Assembly (NCBI GenBank): GCA_016927905.1
Contig: JAFGLW010000016.1
Location: 62,001-126,000 of the forward strand
DNA: 64,000 nt
From: a candidate division CSSED10-310 bacterium
Lineage (GTDB): Bacteria; CSSED10-310; JAFGJC01
Direction of reading: 5' to 3'
Part shown: piece by piece, positions 17,199 through 26,245 of the stretch
Numbering within the stretch: position 1 is the first letter of the stretch
How the letters are laid out: each line of letters begins with the position of its first letter
Position numbers and translations under genes: made by a program
The notes under the pieces: generated by a model
Database searches by the model: none
Seen by the model: only the letters and a program-made list of their open reading frames with translations
Told to the model about the DNA's origin: nothing

Positions 17199-18140
17199 CC
17201 GCTTCAGCATTTCCTTTTCGCTCCTCCAGGATCCTCCGGGGTCAATCCGGAACATCCGGATGGATCCTCGCAAAGCAAGGCGGAACAAAGCGCTGAGTGC
17301 TGTCAGATACAGCACGAGAACGGTGCGCCATCCGGGATGATGCTTCCGGAAATACAACACCATGCTCCGGTACCGCTCGAAATATGGCCGCAAAGGCGCT
17401 CTGCGGGAGGATGCGGCAACTTCATGTATCGCCTGGATCCCATCCAGATAAACCCACCGGTATCCCGCTTTCTGCATCCTGAATCCCAGATCGATCTCTT
17501 CATAATAAAGGAAAAACTGCTCGTCGAATCCACCCAGTTCCTCGAGAACATCTTTTCGCAGCAAGACGCATGCACCGGTCGTGTAATCCACCGTCTGGAC
17601 CGGTTCCGGCTTGGCATATTGCTTGAAAAAACCACCCAATATCCGCAGCGGTCCGGAAAAAACGGTTTCATCGCGAGGCATCAGTTTTTTCAAACCGAGA
17701 AGATGAGTGCTAATGACGATCATCCCGGGAAAAGTTCCCCTGGACGACTGCATCCTCCCGTCGGGATAAAGAAGCCGGGGAGCTGCCGCCGCAACCCGGG
17801 GATTGCCCATCAGGAACGCATGCAATTCTTCAATAACACCGGATTCGATCCGGGCATCCGGATTGATCAACAGAATGAACGACCCCTGTGAAACCGATAT
17901 AGCCTGGTTGACCGCCCTTGCAAACCCTGCATTTTCCGAATTGACCCGAAGAACGATTTCGGTTTCGATCTCCCGCAGAAAACGTACGCTTTCATCCGAA
18001 GAGGCATTGTCGACAACGATGATCTCGATCGCCAGCTCTCTACGCATCTCGATCAAGTGCGGTATCAATACATTCAGATGGTCGTGCGCGTTGTAGGAAA
18101 CAACGATGACAGATATATCCTGCAGGCGGTTTTGCGGCAT
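17172..18140 (-). CDS. Glycosyltransferase family 2 (rhamnosyltransferase-like)
   Basis: A 322-residue protein with the N-terminal ISVIVVSYNAHDHLNVLI, nucleotide-binding IIVVDNASSDESVRFL, the NAGFARAVNQAI block and the DXD region LLINPDARI. LGGFDEQFFLYYEEIDLGFRMQKAGY is typical of the dTDP-rhamnosyl and related polysaccharide transferases. The C-terminus has a short hydrophobic stretch and basic residues. It likely adds a sugar to a surface polysaccharide. The Shine-Dalgarno signal is weak. Its 3' end overlaps gcvPB antisense by 27 bases, and its 5' side faces the dockerin protein's promoter region. Confidence 0.87.
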   Translation of the reverse strand: MPQNRLQDISVIVVSYNAHDHLNVLIPHLIEMRRELAIEIIVVDNASSDESVRFLREIETEIVLRVNSENAGFARAVNQAISVSQGSFILLINPDARIESGVIEELHAFLMGNPRVAAAAPRLLYPDGRMQSSRGTFPGMIVISTHLLGLKKLMPRDETVFSGPLRILGGFFKQYAKPEPVQTVDYTTGACVLLRKDVLEELGGFDEQFFLYYEEIDLGFRMQKAGYRWVYLDGIQAIHEVAASSRRAPLRPYFERYRSMVLYFRKHHPGWRTVLVLYLTALSALFRLALRGSIRMFRIDPGGSWRSEKEMLKRLVRLRREI

Positions 18141-18242
18141 AGATAACTAAATTTAACCTGATTTCAGTCGTTTCGCAACCGATATCCCATCCGGCCAGAG
18201 ACAACATGTTGTGTTCGAAATGTTTTCATCTACAATATTTTA

Positions 18243-18271
18243 TTGACAGCATGCATGGAACATGGTACAAG
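18243..18271 (+). promoter_or_regulatory. Probable promoter for the dockerin/cohesin gene pair
   Basis: TTGACA (18243-18248), a 17-base spacer and TACAAG (18266-18271, four of six matches) lie in the divergent gap 18141-18337. The leader would be about 60 bases. No other element is evident in this gap. Confidence 0.5.
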
Positions 18272-18337
18272 ATCTGCTGCAATGGGTGATGGTTTTATTT
18301 GAAAGCATGGTTTGGCTGGCAAATGGGAGGGATGAAC

Positions 18338-19639
18338 ATGGGTTCTTACTGCATCAGAACGAGTTTCATTGGGGTGTTGCTTATGTGGTTGGCGGCTCCG
18401 GCCTGGAGCGGTGAACGGAGCCTGGGGGTGGAGGGTTACTACCCGAATGCGGATTACCGGGCCGGTATGATCCATCTGGTATTCATGGGTGCGGGAGGCG
18501 GGGTGTATTACATGCGTTCCAGCACCGAAGGATCCACATGGGAGGGTCCCTTGGGAGTGCCCAGTGCGGCGGATGCACATAACAAAACCGGACGCCCGGC
18601 CGTGGCGGGGAACGATTTGGGCGGTGCCCATATCACCTGGTCCAACGGATCCAACTCCGCATTTCATGAATTGTTCGACGGATCGACTTTCGGCCCCAAG
18701 GAAATCGCAATCCGCACCAATACGGTCGTCGAACCGGATATCGCCGTCGATGTAAACAATGTGCCCCACATTGCAGCCATGGTAAACGACGGTCAATGGT
18801 TTATCGGACATGCCAGAAAACCGGGAGATTCCTGGGAAGGTGTCCGGGCGGTTTCCGACCGTTTTACCCATGCCCAGATCGGGGCTCCGTCGATCACCTC
18901 AGACCCCGCCGGCAACTGCCATGCGGGATGGAAACAGGAGGGGGGGGGAACTTTCCCCCACTACGCCCGGTTTGATACCGTATCCGGCAACTGGACGGAT
19001 CATGCGGTCATGTCGAACTCCGGAGGATCGGGTGATGTTTACATCTCCGGAACTCCGGAAGGATTTCCCCGGATCGCCTGGGCTGAATACCGCAACGACG
19101 GGGGTTGGTTCGTCTATGGAATCATGTACAGCTGGCGGGATACCAACGGTTGGCACCATTACGGAAAAATCTCCGACGGCGGCTACATCTCAGAGGGATT
19201 CGCACCGGCCACTCCGTCCATCGCCACCGATAACCTGGGCCGAACCTATTTCAGCTGGGCTGCCGCCGACCGGATTCACTATGCCATTCACGATTCCACA
19301 GACAACTCCTGGCCCGTTCCGGATCAATACCTGACCAATGAATCCCGGCAGTATTATCACGGATCCTGCGGGAATGAAGATTCCGGATTTTTCATTTTCG
19401 AAGACCAGCGCGGCGGACTTTATGTGTCCTGGGGTAACCCACAGGATCCGCCGGGTCCGGTTCAGGGTGACATCAATGGAGACGGCCGGGTGAATGGGGA
19501 AGATCTCTTGAGATTGAGCCTTGCGTTCGGATCGGGACCCGGTCACCCGCGATGGAATGAAAATGCAGATCTGGATGAAAACGGAGTGATCGATGGCAAC
19601 GACCTGGCAATTTTCGGCGGGAATTTCGGCCGGGGATGA
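18338..19639 (+). CDS. Secreted propeller-like protein with C-terminal type I dockerin
   Basis: A 433-residue protein from ATG 18338, chosen because GGGAGG is 7 bases upstream and a clean signal peptide (cut near APAWSG) follows; earlier starts exist at 18299 (TTG) and 18323. The mature part has repeated beta-strand units with motifs such as GRPAVAGNDLGGAHITWSNG, PDIAVDVNNVPHIAAM and PSIATDNLGRTYFSWAA, suggesting a beta-propeller akin to sialidase or lectin folds. No catalytic residues are evident. Residues 378-433 form a dockerin: two calcium loops, DINGDGRVNGED (378-389) and DLDENGVIDGND (411-422). The next gene encodes a cohesin-like lipoprotein, so this protein is probably docked on the cell surface. 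Confidence 0.8.
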   Translation: MGSYCIRTSFIGVLLMWLAAPAWSGERSLGVEGYYPNADYRAGMIHLVFMGAGGGVYYMRSSTEGSTWEGPLGVPSAADAHNKTGRPAVAGNDLGGAHITWSNGSNSAFHELFDGSTFGPKEIAIRTNTVVEPDIAVDVNNVPHIAAMVNDGQWFIGHARKPGDSWEGVRAVSDRFTHAQIGAPSITSDPAGNCHAGWKQEGGGTFPHYARFDTVSGNWTDHAVMSNSGGSGDVYISGTPEGFPRIAWAEYRNDGGWFVYGIMYSWRDTNGWHHYGKISDGGYISEGFAPATPSIATDNLGRTYFSWAAADRIHYAIHDSTDNSWPVPDQYLTNESRQYYHGSCGNEDSGFFIFEDQRGGLYVSWGNPQDPPGPVQGDINGDGRVNGEDLLRLSLAFGSGPGHPRWNENADLDENGVIDGNDLAIFGGNFGRG

Positions 19640-19661
19640 GCCGGGGCTGGAGGATAATATG

Positions 19662-20201
19662 ATGAAAAAACCTGATTTCATGACCTGGGTCTTGGTTCCA
19701 TTTTTGACAATTCTCGCATTCGGTCTCGTCGCCTGTGGAGATGTAGAAGACGACGATGACGGATCCGGCATGTTCGTTCCGGATACGTCCGACCCCCCGG
19801 GCAATTCCATATATCTCGAGCTGAACAGCCATGACAACAACACAATCACTCTTGCCGTCAAGGCAGAAGATCTGTCAAATGTCTACGGCATCTGGTTCAA
19901 TTTGAATTTCGACGGCAACATATTTTCCTATATCAACGCAACCGAGGGATCCTTCCTGAATCAAAACGGATCGACCTTTTTCTTCGCAACCGGAAAAACT
20001 TCGACAGTGGTCGTAGGCATTACCAGGCAGGCTGACGCAGCCGGAGTGAGCGGGAGCGGAACGGTCTGCCTGCTGACATTCGACGGAATTGCCGAGGGGA
20101 CATCGCGGTTTGATTTTTCGTTGAACAGCGTGGCCGATCCCAACGGGAACATAAATAACGGAGTCTTGTGGTATGGGGGATTGGGAACCGTGGTGATGTA
20201 A
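19662..20201 (+). CDS. Lipoprotein with cohesin-like domain
   Basis: A 179-residue protein. The signal peptide ends in a lipobox at Cys25 (LVAC), followed by an acidic linker (GDVEDDDDGSG) and one domain of about 140 residues. Its strand pattern matches cohesins: ITLAVKAEDLSNVYGIWFNL, then FDGNIFSYINATEGSFL, VVVGITRQADAAGVSGSG and TVCLLTFDGIAEGTSRFDF. Cohesins bind dockerins through calcium. The gene starts 22 bases after the dockerin gene with GGAGG upstream, and a strong terminator follows, so the two form a complete bicistronic unit. ATG 19659 is an equally possible start. Cohesin identity is from pattern, not a search. Confidence 0.75.
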   Translation: MKKPDFMTWVLVPFLTILAFGLVACGDVEDDDDGSGMFVPDTSDPPGNSIYLELNSHDNNTITLAVKAEDLSNVYGIWFNLNFDGNIFSYINATEGSFLNQNGSTFFFATGKTSTVVVGITRQADAAGVSGSGTVCLLTFDGIAEGTSRFDFSLNSVADPNGNINNGVLWYGGLGTVVM

Positions 20202-20223
20202 TCATTCCATTGCGCGAATCCGT

Positions 20224-20255
20224 AACACCGCGGCGTCGGCTGCGGTGTTTTTTAT
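20224..20255 (+). terminator. Intrinsic terminator after the cohesin-like gene
   Basis: AACACCGC (20224-20231) pairs perfectly with GCGGTGTT (20242-20249) around a 10-base loop and is followed by a T-run. It ends the dockerin/cohesin transcript and touches the last codon of the convergent membrane glycosyltransferase; its A-rich left side gives little terminator potential in the other direction. Confidence 0.85.
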
Positions 20256-21910
20256 TCCGCACTCACTTCCCAGAAAACGACCGGAGATTTTTTGATGTTG
20301 AATACGGTCAGTCTCTGTAACTGCCGCATCTCTTCCGGAAACCAGATTCTTTGAAGTTGCAGTTCATCCCCTGGCGGGTACTGCCAGGAAAGAACATGAG
20401 TGATTCCCAGCCGATGAAACGGATCCCGGTAATTGACGAAATCTTTCCACATGGGAACCGCCGTGCACCGGTTTTCCAGGCAGAGTTCGGGAGCCCACTG
20501 GCCGGCAATGACGGAATCCTCGGGCACCATCCGGCCGATGTATCTGGACGCTTCCAGAACGGAATAAGTCCGCTCGATCTGCCACAGGGTCAACCTGCCG
20601 GCATGCAATGCCATAAAAAAACTCACAGCCAGAAGCAAATGCACAGGTTTCAAGCGCATTTTTCCTAAAACCACAGCAGTCAGAACCAGTCCCGTAATCA
20701 CAACCATCGCGCACCCAACCAGGGACAGACCCGGCACATTCTGAAACTTCAGGTATCGCCCCGAAAAAACCAGGGCGTCCAATAAAACAGCACCGTTGAT
20801 ACCGACCGGAATCAGAATCCAAAAGGCAACAGCGGCCAGATGCCGGAAATTCACTCCGGCTGCTGAACCGCCTGCTTTTACAGAGTCATGAATGAACCGG
20901 TCCAACCGCCAGGCGGCGACCAGTATCGCTGGTACGATCAACGGCACATAATACCGCAGGGGCCGGTATCCGAACGGCGCGAAAAACATAAGTCCCGATA
21001 CCAGCCAGATAATGCAGAAATCGATTACAGGCGGAATTCCGGAACTCCGCTTTCGGAGCACGATACGTTCCGCAATGACCAGCCATGCCGTCATGAAAAT
21101 GAGCGGCATGCGGTTCAAGTATATGAAAACCGGCTGCAAGAGAATATTTTTGATAAGCTCGAAAACGGTTTCCCCCTGCTGAAACGCATAATAACTTTGA
21201 TATTGATCCAGAAGCATGCGGTTCGGAATGCGAATCCGCACGTACCAGACCGATATGACAGCCATGAATCCGATACCCTGCATCACCATCCGCCTGAGAC
21301 GCCCGGATTTTTCGGACAGGATCAAACCGGCGAGAAAAATAGCTGCGACGAAATGTACCTGGGTGCTTTTCGTTATGAGCGTTGAAGCGGCAAGAGCCCC
21401 CACTCCCAGATCCAACAGGATGTATCTGCGTTGAATCGCCGTGTCCCAGAACAGCAGAGCGGCGGAACAACCCAGAATCGCGGCCGTTTCCAGAAGAGCC
21501 AGACGCTGGTATGCAACCAGCAGGGAGCATATCGCCAGCATCAGAAATGCCAGCACCCCCCACCGATACCGCCGTAGAAGAACTGCCAGGCAAATCAACG
21601 CAAAAAACGACACCAACTGAGCCCAAATGCGGACTCCGGCCAGTGACGGGGACAAGACTCGAAATACACCGTACACGGACCAATGCACCAGTGGCGCAAC
21701 GAAGCGGTCATGCCAGTCGTCTTTCCCGTAACTTCCAAACAGAATCAAGTTTCGGGCGTCATGCGTCCAGAACCCTTCATCCGCACAGTATCCACCGCTC
21801 CAGGATAAATCCGGCGGCGGATCCGCCAGGGGATGCAAGGCCCGCAGAACCACTGCCAGGCACCACAAAACAAACCATACTGACCGATCACCCCGAATAA
21901 CCTGTTTCAT
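20252..21910 (-). CDS. Membrane glycosyltransferase, GT39/ArnT-like (GT-C fold)
   Basis: A 552-residue protein with about 10-12 hydrophobic segments and a short soluble C-terminal part. The first loop carries the acidic pair in GGYCADEGFWTHDARN, where GT-C transferases place the catalytic Asp/Glu. VSFFALICLAVLLRRYRWG and similar helices follow. Such enzymes use a polyprenyl-phosphate sugar and transfer it to protein or lipid outside the membrane. A UbiA-family phosphoribosyltransferase that could help make such a donor lies two genes away (23386-24261). The gene stands alone on this strand; the exact sugar and acceptor are unknown. Confidence 0.75.
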   Translation of the reverse strand: MKQVIRGDRSVWFVLWCLAVVLRALHPLADPPPDLSWSGGYCADEGFWTHDARNLILFGSYGKDDWHDRFVAPLVHWSVYGVFRVLSPSLAGVRIWAQLVSFFALICLAVLLRRYRWGVLAFLMLAICSLLVAYQRLALLETAAILGCSAALLFWDTAIQRRYILLDLGVGALAASTLITKSTQVHFVAAIFLAGLILSEKSGRLRRMVMQGIGFMAVISVWYVRIRIPNRMLLDQYQSYYAFQQGETVFELIKNILLQPVFIYLNRMPLIFMTAWLVIAERIVLRKRSSGIPPVIDFCIIWLVSGLMFFAPFGYRPLRYYVPLIVPAILVAAWRLDRFIHDSVKAGGSAAGVNFRHLAAVAFWILIPVGINGAVLLDALVFSGRYLKFQNVPGLSLVGCAMVVITGLVLTAVVLGKMRLKPVHLLLAVSFFMALHAGRLTLWQIERTYSVLEASRYIGRMVPEDSVIAGQWAPELCLENRCTAVPMWKDFVNYRDPFHRLGITHVLSWQYPPGDELQLQRIWFPEEMRQLQRLTVFNIKKSPVVFWEVSAE

Positions 21911-21979
21911 AGTCCGGCCAATGTATCATATCCGGGCTGCCAGTTCACCCATTTTCAAAATCCGGAAGCGAACTTCAGC

Positions 21980-22018
21980 TTGACTAATCACCCCGGAAAC
22001 GATATTGATTGACTAACC
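21980..22018. repeat. Direct repeat TTGACTAAYC x2 in a divergent promoter region
   Basis: TTGACTAATC (21980-21989) and TTGACTAACC (22009-22018) are spaced 29 bases apart, start to start, between the GT39-like gene and the TPR/TolB-like lipoprotein gene. They may be regulator half-sites or -35-like elements; no good -10 follows either copy at the right distance. Confidence 0.3.
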
Positions 22019-22084
22019 GGCTCGTCATGAAAGTCTGGTCGTTAATCAACATTCCCGGTTTGTTTCTTTCCCAAGGAGGAACCG

Positions 22085-23389
22085 ATGATGTTCAGAACCC
22101 GCCGTCTCCCGGTACTTTTGTTTTTTATCATCCTGATGGGTGCACTTACCGGCTGTGATAACAACGAAAATCTGCGGAAGGGCCTGCACCTGAAATCAAC
22201 GGCTGAAAATAATCGTGAAAATTTTAATCAGGCGGTTGCACATCTGAAGCAGTTTCTGAAGGACAATCCACAGACCCAAAAAAGGGAGAAAGTGGAAGAA
22301 ATTTTAGCGGATACTTATTTCGAATGGGCTGAAAGTGAAAAGCAGCTGAAACGATGGGAAAGCGGGATCGAGTTGATGCAGACAATACTGAACGACTATC
22401 CCGATACACTCACCGCAACAAAGGTGGAAGATGCGCTGCCGGAATACCTGCTGGAATATGCGGTCCAGCAATCGCATGATGGCAATTTCCTGGAATCACT
22501 CAAGATTCTCAAAAGATTGATCCTGAACTTTCCTGCCTCCGGATTTGCCCAGCAGGGGCGCGAACTGCGCAAAAATATCGGTATCATCGCATTCAATTCC
22601 GGGACCGATATATACGTGATGAATGCGGACGGCACCAAACTCCGAAAAGTGGCTGAATCGTCGATCGACCCGTCCATATCCCCAGACGGCACCCGGATCG
22701 CATATATCAAAATCCAAAAACCGACGGATCGATCCGGATATCTTTTTATTTCGAATATTGACGGGAGAAAAGCGAAACGCCTGCTCGATAAACCGATCGC
22801 ATCCGAACCCACTTTTTCACCCGACGGCAGCCACATTCTGATTACCAAGGGAGATGCGTTTCAGACAGTCGATTTGACCGGGAAGACCATCGAAGCTTAT
22901 TTCGACATCAAGGATTTCGACACGATCGGCAGTTATAATCCATCCGGTAAAAAGGTGGTGGCATTCCTGCAGAATCCGAAAGGCAGAATATCCCGCCTGT
23001 GCGTCACCGAAAATTTTGAGGAATATATCGAATTGACCACGACTGAAAATAATTCCATCCTGGACGCCGCATGGTCCCTGGACGACCTGAGAATCGTCTA
23101 TGTAACCCAAAACGGCCTCCACACCATTTCCCCGGACGGTGAAAACCGGCAGGATTTCCTTTTGGCAGAAAATCTCGATGGAATGGAGTTCCGGTCGGTC
23201 GATGTCGCGCCCACCGGATACAATATCATTTTCATCGGCAAGAAAAAGACCGACGATCAATTCCATCTCTACACGGCTACCCTCAACAAGGAAGTCACCC
23301 AGCTTTCCTACCAGCCAACCAAAGACAGCCTTCTTCCGGAAGTCAGCCCGGGCCGTGTTTCCTGGGGTATGGGCTACCTGAGATACTAA
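22085..23389 (+). CDS. Lipoprotein with TPR-like N-terminus and TolB-like beta-propeller
   Basis: A 434-residue protein with a signal peptide and lipobox LTGC (Cys24). Residues about 25-160 are helical and resemble BamD/YfiO-type repeats (FNQAVAHLKQFLKDNPQTQKREK, ESLKILKRLILNFPASGFAQQG). Residues about 165-430 contain PD40/TolB-type propeller blades with the repeating SPDG signature (DPSISPDGTRIAYIK, EPTFSPDGSHILITK, YNPSGKKVVAFLQNP). A peptidoglycan- or envelope-linked scaffolding role is likely by analogy. AAGGAGG lies 6-7 bases before the ATG. Its stop overlaps that of the next, convergent gene by 4 bases. Confidence 0.75.
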   Translation: MMFRTRRLPVLLFFIILMGALTGCDNNENLRKGLHLKSTAENNRENFNQAVAHLKQFLKDNPQTQKREKVEEILADTYFEWAESEKQLKRWESGIELMQTILNDYPDTLTATKVEDALPEYLLEYAVQQSHDGNFLESLKILKRLILNFPASGFAQQGRELRKNIGIIAFNSGTDIYVMNADGTKLRKVAESSIDPSISPDGTRIAYIKIQKPTDRSGYLFISNIDGRKAKRLLDKPIASEPTFSPDGSHILITKGDAFQTVDLTGKTIEAYFDIKDFDTIGSYNPSGKKVVAFLQNPKGRISRLCVTENFEEYIELTTTENNSILDAAWSLDDLRIVYVTQNGLHTISPDGENRQDFLLAENLDGMEFRSVDVAPTGYNIIFIGKKKTDDQFHLYTATLNKEVTQLSYQPTKDSLLPEVSPGRVSWGMGYLRY

Positions 23390-24261
23390 GCGAAATACAG
23401 GATCCCGATCACCGCTAAAACCCATAACAGAATATCGATCACCATGGCCTTGTCCTGGATCAGCACCCGCTCCGGACTGCCGCCTTTGTTCTGTGTCAGC
23501 ACCAGAAACAGATAACGGAATATCGCGAACAGAACGAAGGGGACGGTGAAAATCAGATTCTGGGTATGAAATTTCTGGACGACATTATCGGAAATTGTAT
23601 AGAGCGCATACGCCATCAGAGCGCTGGCGGTCACCACCGCTATCATCTGATCGACCAGCGTCGATGAATAATGGGCCAGAACGGCCCGATGATTGGATGC
23701 CCGATCCGCCGCCATGACAATGAGTTCATACCGCCGCTTGCAAAGCGCCAGAAACAGGGCCAGCAGGAACGTGCATATCAGAAGCCATTCCGATATCTCG
23801 ACTTCGATCACGACCGCACCGGCAACCGCGCGAAGTACAAATCCCAGAGCTATGATCAAAACATCAAGAATGACAATATTCTTCAACACCAGGGAATAGG
23901 CGATATTGAGAATCATATACAGGAACAGAATCCAGCCCAGAGACGAAGATAACGTGAATCCGAGTCCGAGTGAACAAGCGGCGAACCAGAATCCCGCCAC
24001 GGAAGCCGCCCGGATCGAAAGGCGGCCGGAAGCGATGGGTCTGTGTCTTTTTTCAGGATGCAACCGGTCCCGTCCCCTATCCAGTATGTCGTTGAGAATG
24101 TAAACCGAACCGGAAATCAAGCAGAACAGGAGAAATGCTCCCAATGTTCTGATCAATGCTTCCGGATGGAATATCTTGAGTGAGAACAGGATGCCCGCAA
24201 ACACCAGCGAATTTTTGGTCCATTGCCTTGGCCGCATGGTCTCAATCAGGGATCCCAGCAT
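23386..24261 (-). CDS. UbiA-family prenyl-phosphate phosphoribosyltransferase (DPPR synthase-like)
   Basis: A 291-residue integral membrane protein. The first Asp-rich motif reads NDILDRGRDRLHPEKRHRPI (from residue 57), in the form seen in decaprenyl-phosphate 5-phosphoribosyltransferases rather than in quinone-forming UbiA. RPRQWTKNSLVFAG at the N-terminus also fits that group. It would join phosphoribose from PRPP to polyprenyl phosphate, the first step to a polyprenyl-phosphate pentose donor. ATG 24261 is chosen over the longer frame because GGAG sits 8 bases upstream and family homology begins there. DprE1/DprE2-type epimerase genes are not in the window. Confidence 0.83.
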   Translation of the reverse strand: MLGSLIETMRPRQWTKNSLVFAGILFSLKIFHPEALIRTLGAFLLFCLISGSVYILNDILDRGRDRLHPEKRHRPIASGRLSIRAASVAGFWFAACSLGLGFTLSSSLGWILFLYMILNIAYSLVLKNIVILDVLIIALGFVLRAVAGAVVIEVEISEWLLICTFLLALFLALCKRRYELIVMAADRASNHRAVLAHYSSTLVDQMIAVVTASALMAYALYTISDNVVQKFHTQNLIFTVPFVLFAIFRYLFLVLTQNKGGSPERVLIQDKAMVIDILLWVLAVIGILYFA

Positions 24262-24448
24262 CGCCTCTTCTCCAGTGATCCGGTTCTCAGCTTCAATCCG
24301 GCGGATTTCCGTCGGTCCGATTTCGAATCTTATACCACAAAAAACCGCACCATGCCCAGTCACAGAAGATCATTCGAACGGGGAGATCACCGGTGTTGAT
24401 GTATGAATTGAAAATTTACCGTGATTTTGTTTTCCCCTTTGGGGTAAC

Positions 24449-25534
24449 ATGACCGGTGTCATGAAGATCATCTCCTTTGTTCTGAACAACATGTTTACAT
24501 TCTCGATGCTGCTGATCGTCGTATCTTCCATCATCGGGTTGTTCATCCGGATGCGCGCCCGCGACCGCTGCCTGCGCAACTTCGACGGATTCCGGGTGAC
24601 CCTGGAGAAAACCGACGGCAGAATAATCTGGGGAATTTTGAAAGTCTACGGATCGGGAATCGAACTCGAATACCAGCAGAAACACCGGGATCTGGACGGG
24701 CATTTCGAAAACACCTACATCCTGTATAATTCCGAGTTCGACCGGATCCGGGCGATTTACCGGTATCATGATCAGCTGACCGAGGCGAATAAGAAACGCC
24801 GCCTTGCGGAGATCAGGCGAAGCTATAATCCCAATCCATGGCAGGCGTTCAAACGGAAAACGAACAATTTTTTCAACACATTCCGCGACGGCATCAACCA
24901 GACTTTTCATCTGATTGTGGGCAATTTAACTCTGAACCGCCCCCACAGCGCTTTCTCCCAGAAACAAAAGGATATCACCGGGCTGGGTGGTGAAGTCCTC
25001 GGGAGTCTGTCCAAGGCGTACGATCCGATACTGGAAAAATATATCGGCCATTTCGTGGTCATCGAGTCTTACAAAGACGATTCACGGGAGGAAAAATGTG
25101 GAATCCTCAAGGAATATACGGACCGTTTCATCGAAATCCTCAATGTCTCCATCAATCAATCTCTCCGGATCCTGTTGGACGAGCAATCCCAGATTGTTTC
25201 TGAAAAATCCGTCCGGATCGTCCGGGAGGATTCCGTTATATCTGTTGTCAATGACAGTCAGACTCCGTTATATCTGAAAGAAATAACAGGTGAAGGGTTC
25301 ACGCGACGCCGGGATGTCTATATCGGCTGCGGAAAATCAATCCGTATGAACCTCGATGAACCGGAATGCCTGACACCGAATCTGACTTTTGAATTTACGG
25401 TGCCCTGTGTGGTCGACATTGTTTTTCCGCGGTCCTCTTTTGCGATTCGCCACGGCGGCTTGATCAGCGCGGAGCAGTTCGATTCGATTCTGAGTGAAAA
25501 AACAAACAGGATCGATTTCAGTCAACCGATTTGA
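24449..25534 (+). CDS. Membrane-anchored protein of unknown function
   Basis: A 361-residue protein with one N-terminal transmembrane helix (FTFSMLLIVVSSIIGLFIRM) followed by a soluble, probably cytoplasmic region. I recognise no domain. The body contains beta-rich stretches that look like repeated small domains (FRVTLEKTDGRIIWGILKVYG near 48-68 and FVVIESYKDDSREEKCGILKEY near 205-226), possibly two copies of one module recognising a common ligand. A basic helical linker (KKRRLAEIRRSYNPNPWQAF) lies between them. ATG 24461 is an alternative start. It is convergent with the outer-membrane protein gene, 25 bases away. Function unknown. Confidence 0.65.
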   Translation: MTGVMKIISFVLNNMFTFSMLLIVVSSIIGLFIRMRARDRCLRNFDGFRVTLEKTDGRIIWGILKVYGSGIELEYQQKHRDLDGHFENTYILYNSEFDRIRAIYRYHDQLTEANKKRRLAEIRRSYNPNPWQAFKRKTNNFFNTFRDGINQTFHLIVGNLTLNRPHSAFSQKQKDITGLGGEVLGSLSKAYDPILEKYIGHFVVIESYKDDSREEKCGILKEYTDRFIEILNVSINQSLRILLDEQSQIVSEKSVRIVREDSVISVVNDSQTPLYLKEITGEGFTRRRDVYIGCGKSIRMNLDEPECLTPNLTFEFTVPCVVDIVFPRSSFAIRHGGLISAEQFDSILSEKTNRIDFSQPI

Positions 25535-25559
25535 AACCGGTATTTAATCCCCGATAAAA

Positions 25560-26123
25560 TCACAGAGAGAAACGGGCTCCCAGGGTGATTTCGAGCCATC
25601 CGCTGGTGCAGTCCCGTCCTTCAAACCGCACATGATTCCGGCTGATTTTTGAAATTATTTCGATATTGCTCCACAGGGCATAGCTCATGCCGCCTCCGAT
25701 GTTCCATCCCATATCGACCGATTCTTCGGCTAAACCGTCAATCCACCAGGAGTTTTCCGCCTGCCAGATATGGAGCCCCATTCCCGCGATGCAAAACACC
25801 CGCCATTTTTCCAGGAACGGGTAGGCTGCCAATCCATTCAAAGAGATCGATCCGATGCGGAAATCAGCATCTTCCCGGTTATCCCGGGTCAGTGCGAAAT
25901 AGCGTCCCGATGCGTTCATTCCGAAGTATTCATTATACATGTATTCGACTGACAGTCCCACACCGAATTCACTGCCGTAGCGGTGATCCAATCCTGTGCC
26001 TGGGTTGACATGGAGCAGATCGATATTGAGAAACAGACCGTCATCCGCGGAAAAAGATCCGGGCGCCAGGGCACTCAGCGCTACGGCTATGGTCATAACC
26101 AGGACTGCTTTGGGATTGATCAT
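25560..26123 (-). CDS. Small outer-membrane beta-barrel protein
   Basis: A 187-residue protein with a Sec signal peptide (cut near SFSA) and alternating hydrophobic/polar strands ending in an aromatic (LEITLGARFSL), typical of 8-stranded outer-membrane barrels of the OmpA-like/OmpW-like group. LLHVNPGTGLDHRYGSEFGVGLSVEYMY and FGMNASGRYFAL are candidate strands. ATG 26123 is preceded by AAGGAG with 9 bases of spacing, so the longer frame is not used. It lies downstream of rnpB on the same strand. Specific function unknown. Confidence 0.72.
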   Translation of the reverse strand: MINPKAVLVMTIAVALSALAPGSFSADDGLFLNIDLLHVNPGTGLDHRYGSEFGVGLSVEYMYNEYFGMNASGRYFALTRDNREDADFRIGSISLNGLAAYPFLEKWRVFCIAGMGLHIWQAENSWWIDGLAEESVDMGWNIGGGMSYALWSNIEIISKISRNHVRFEGRDCTSGWLEITLGARFSL

Positions 26124-26245
26124 AGGTTTTATCTCCTTTTCCAAGTCGTCCAAATGAACTCGGGCCATTGTATCTGAGGTCACTTCGGACAACAACCGGA
26201 ATATTGACCGGATCACCGCACCGGGCGTGCCCGTGGATATGAAAT

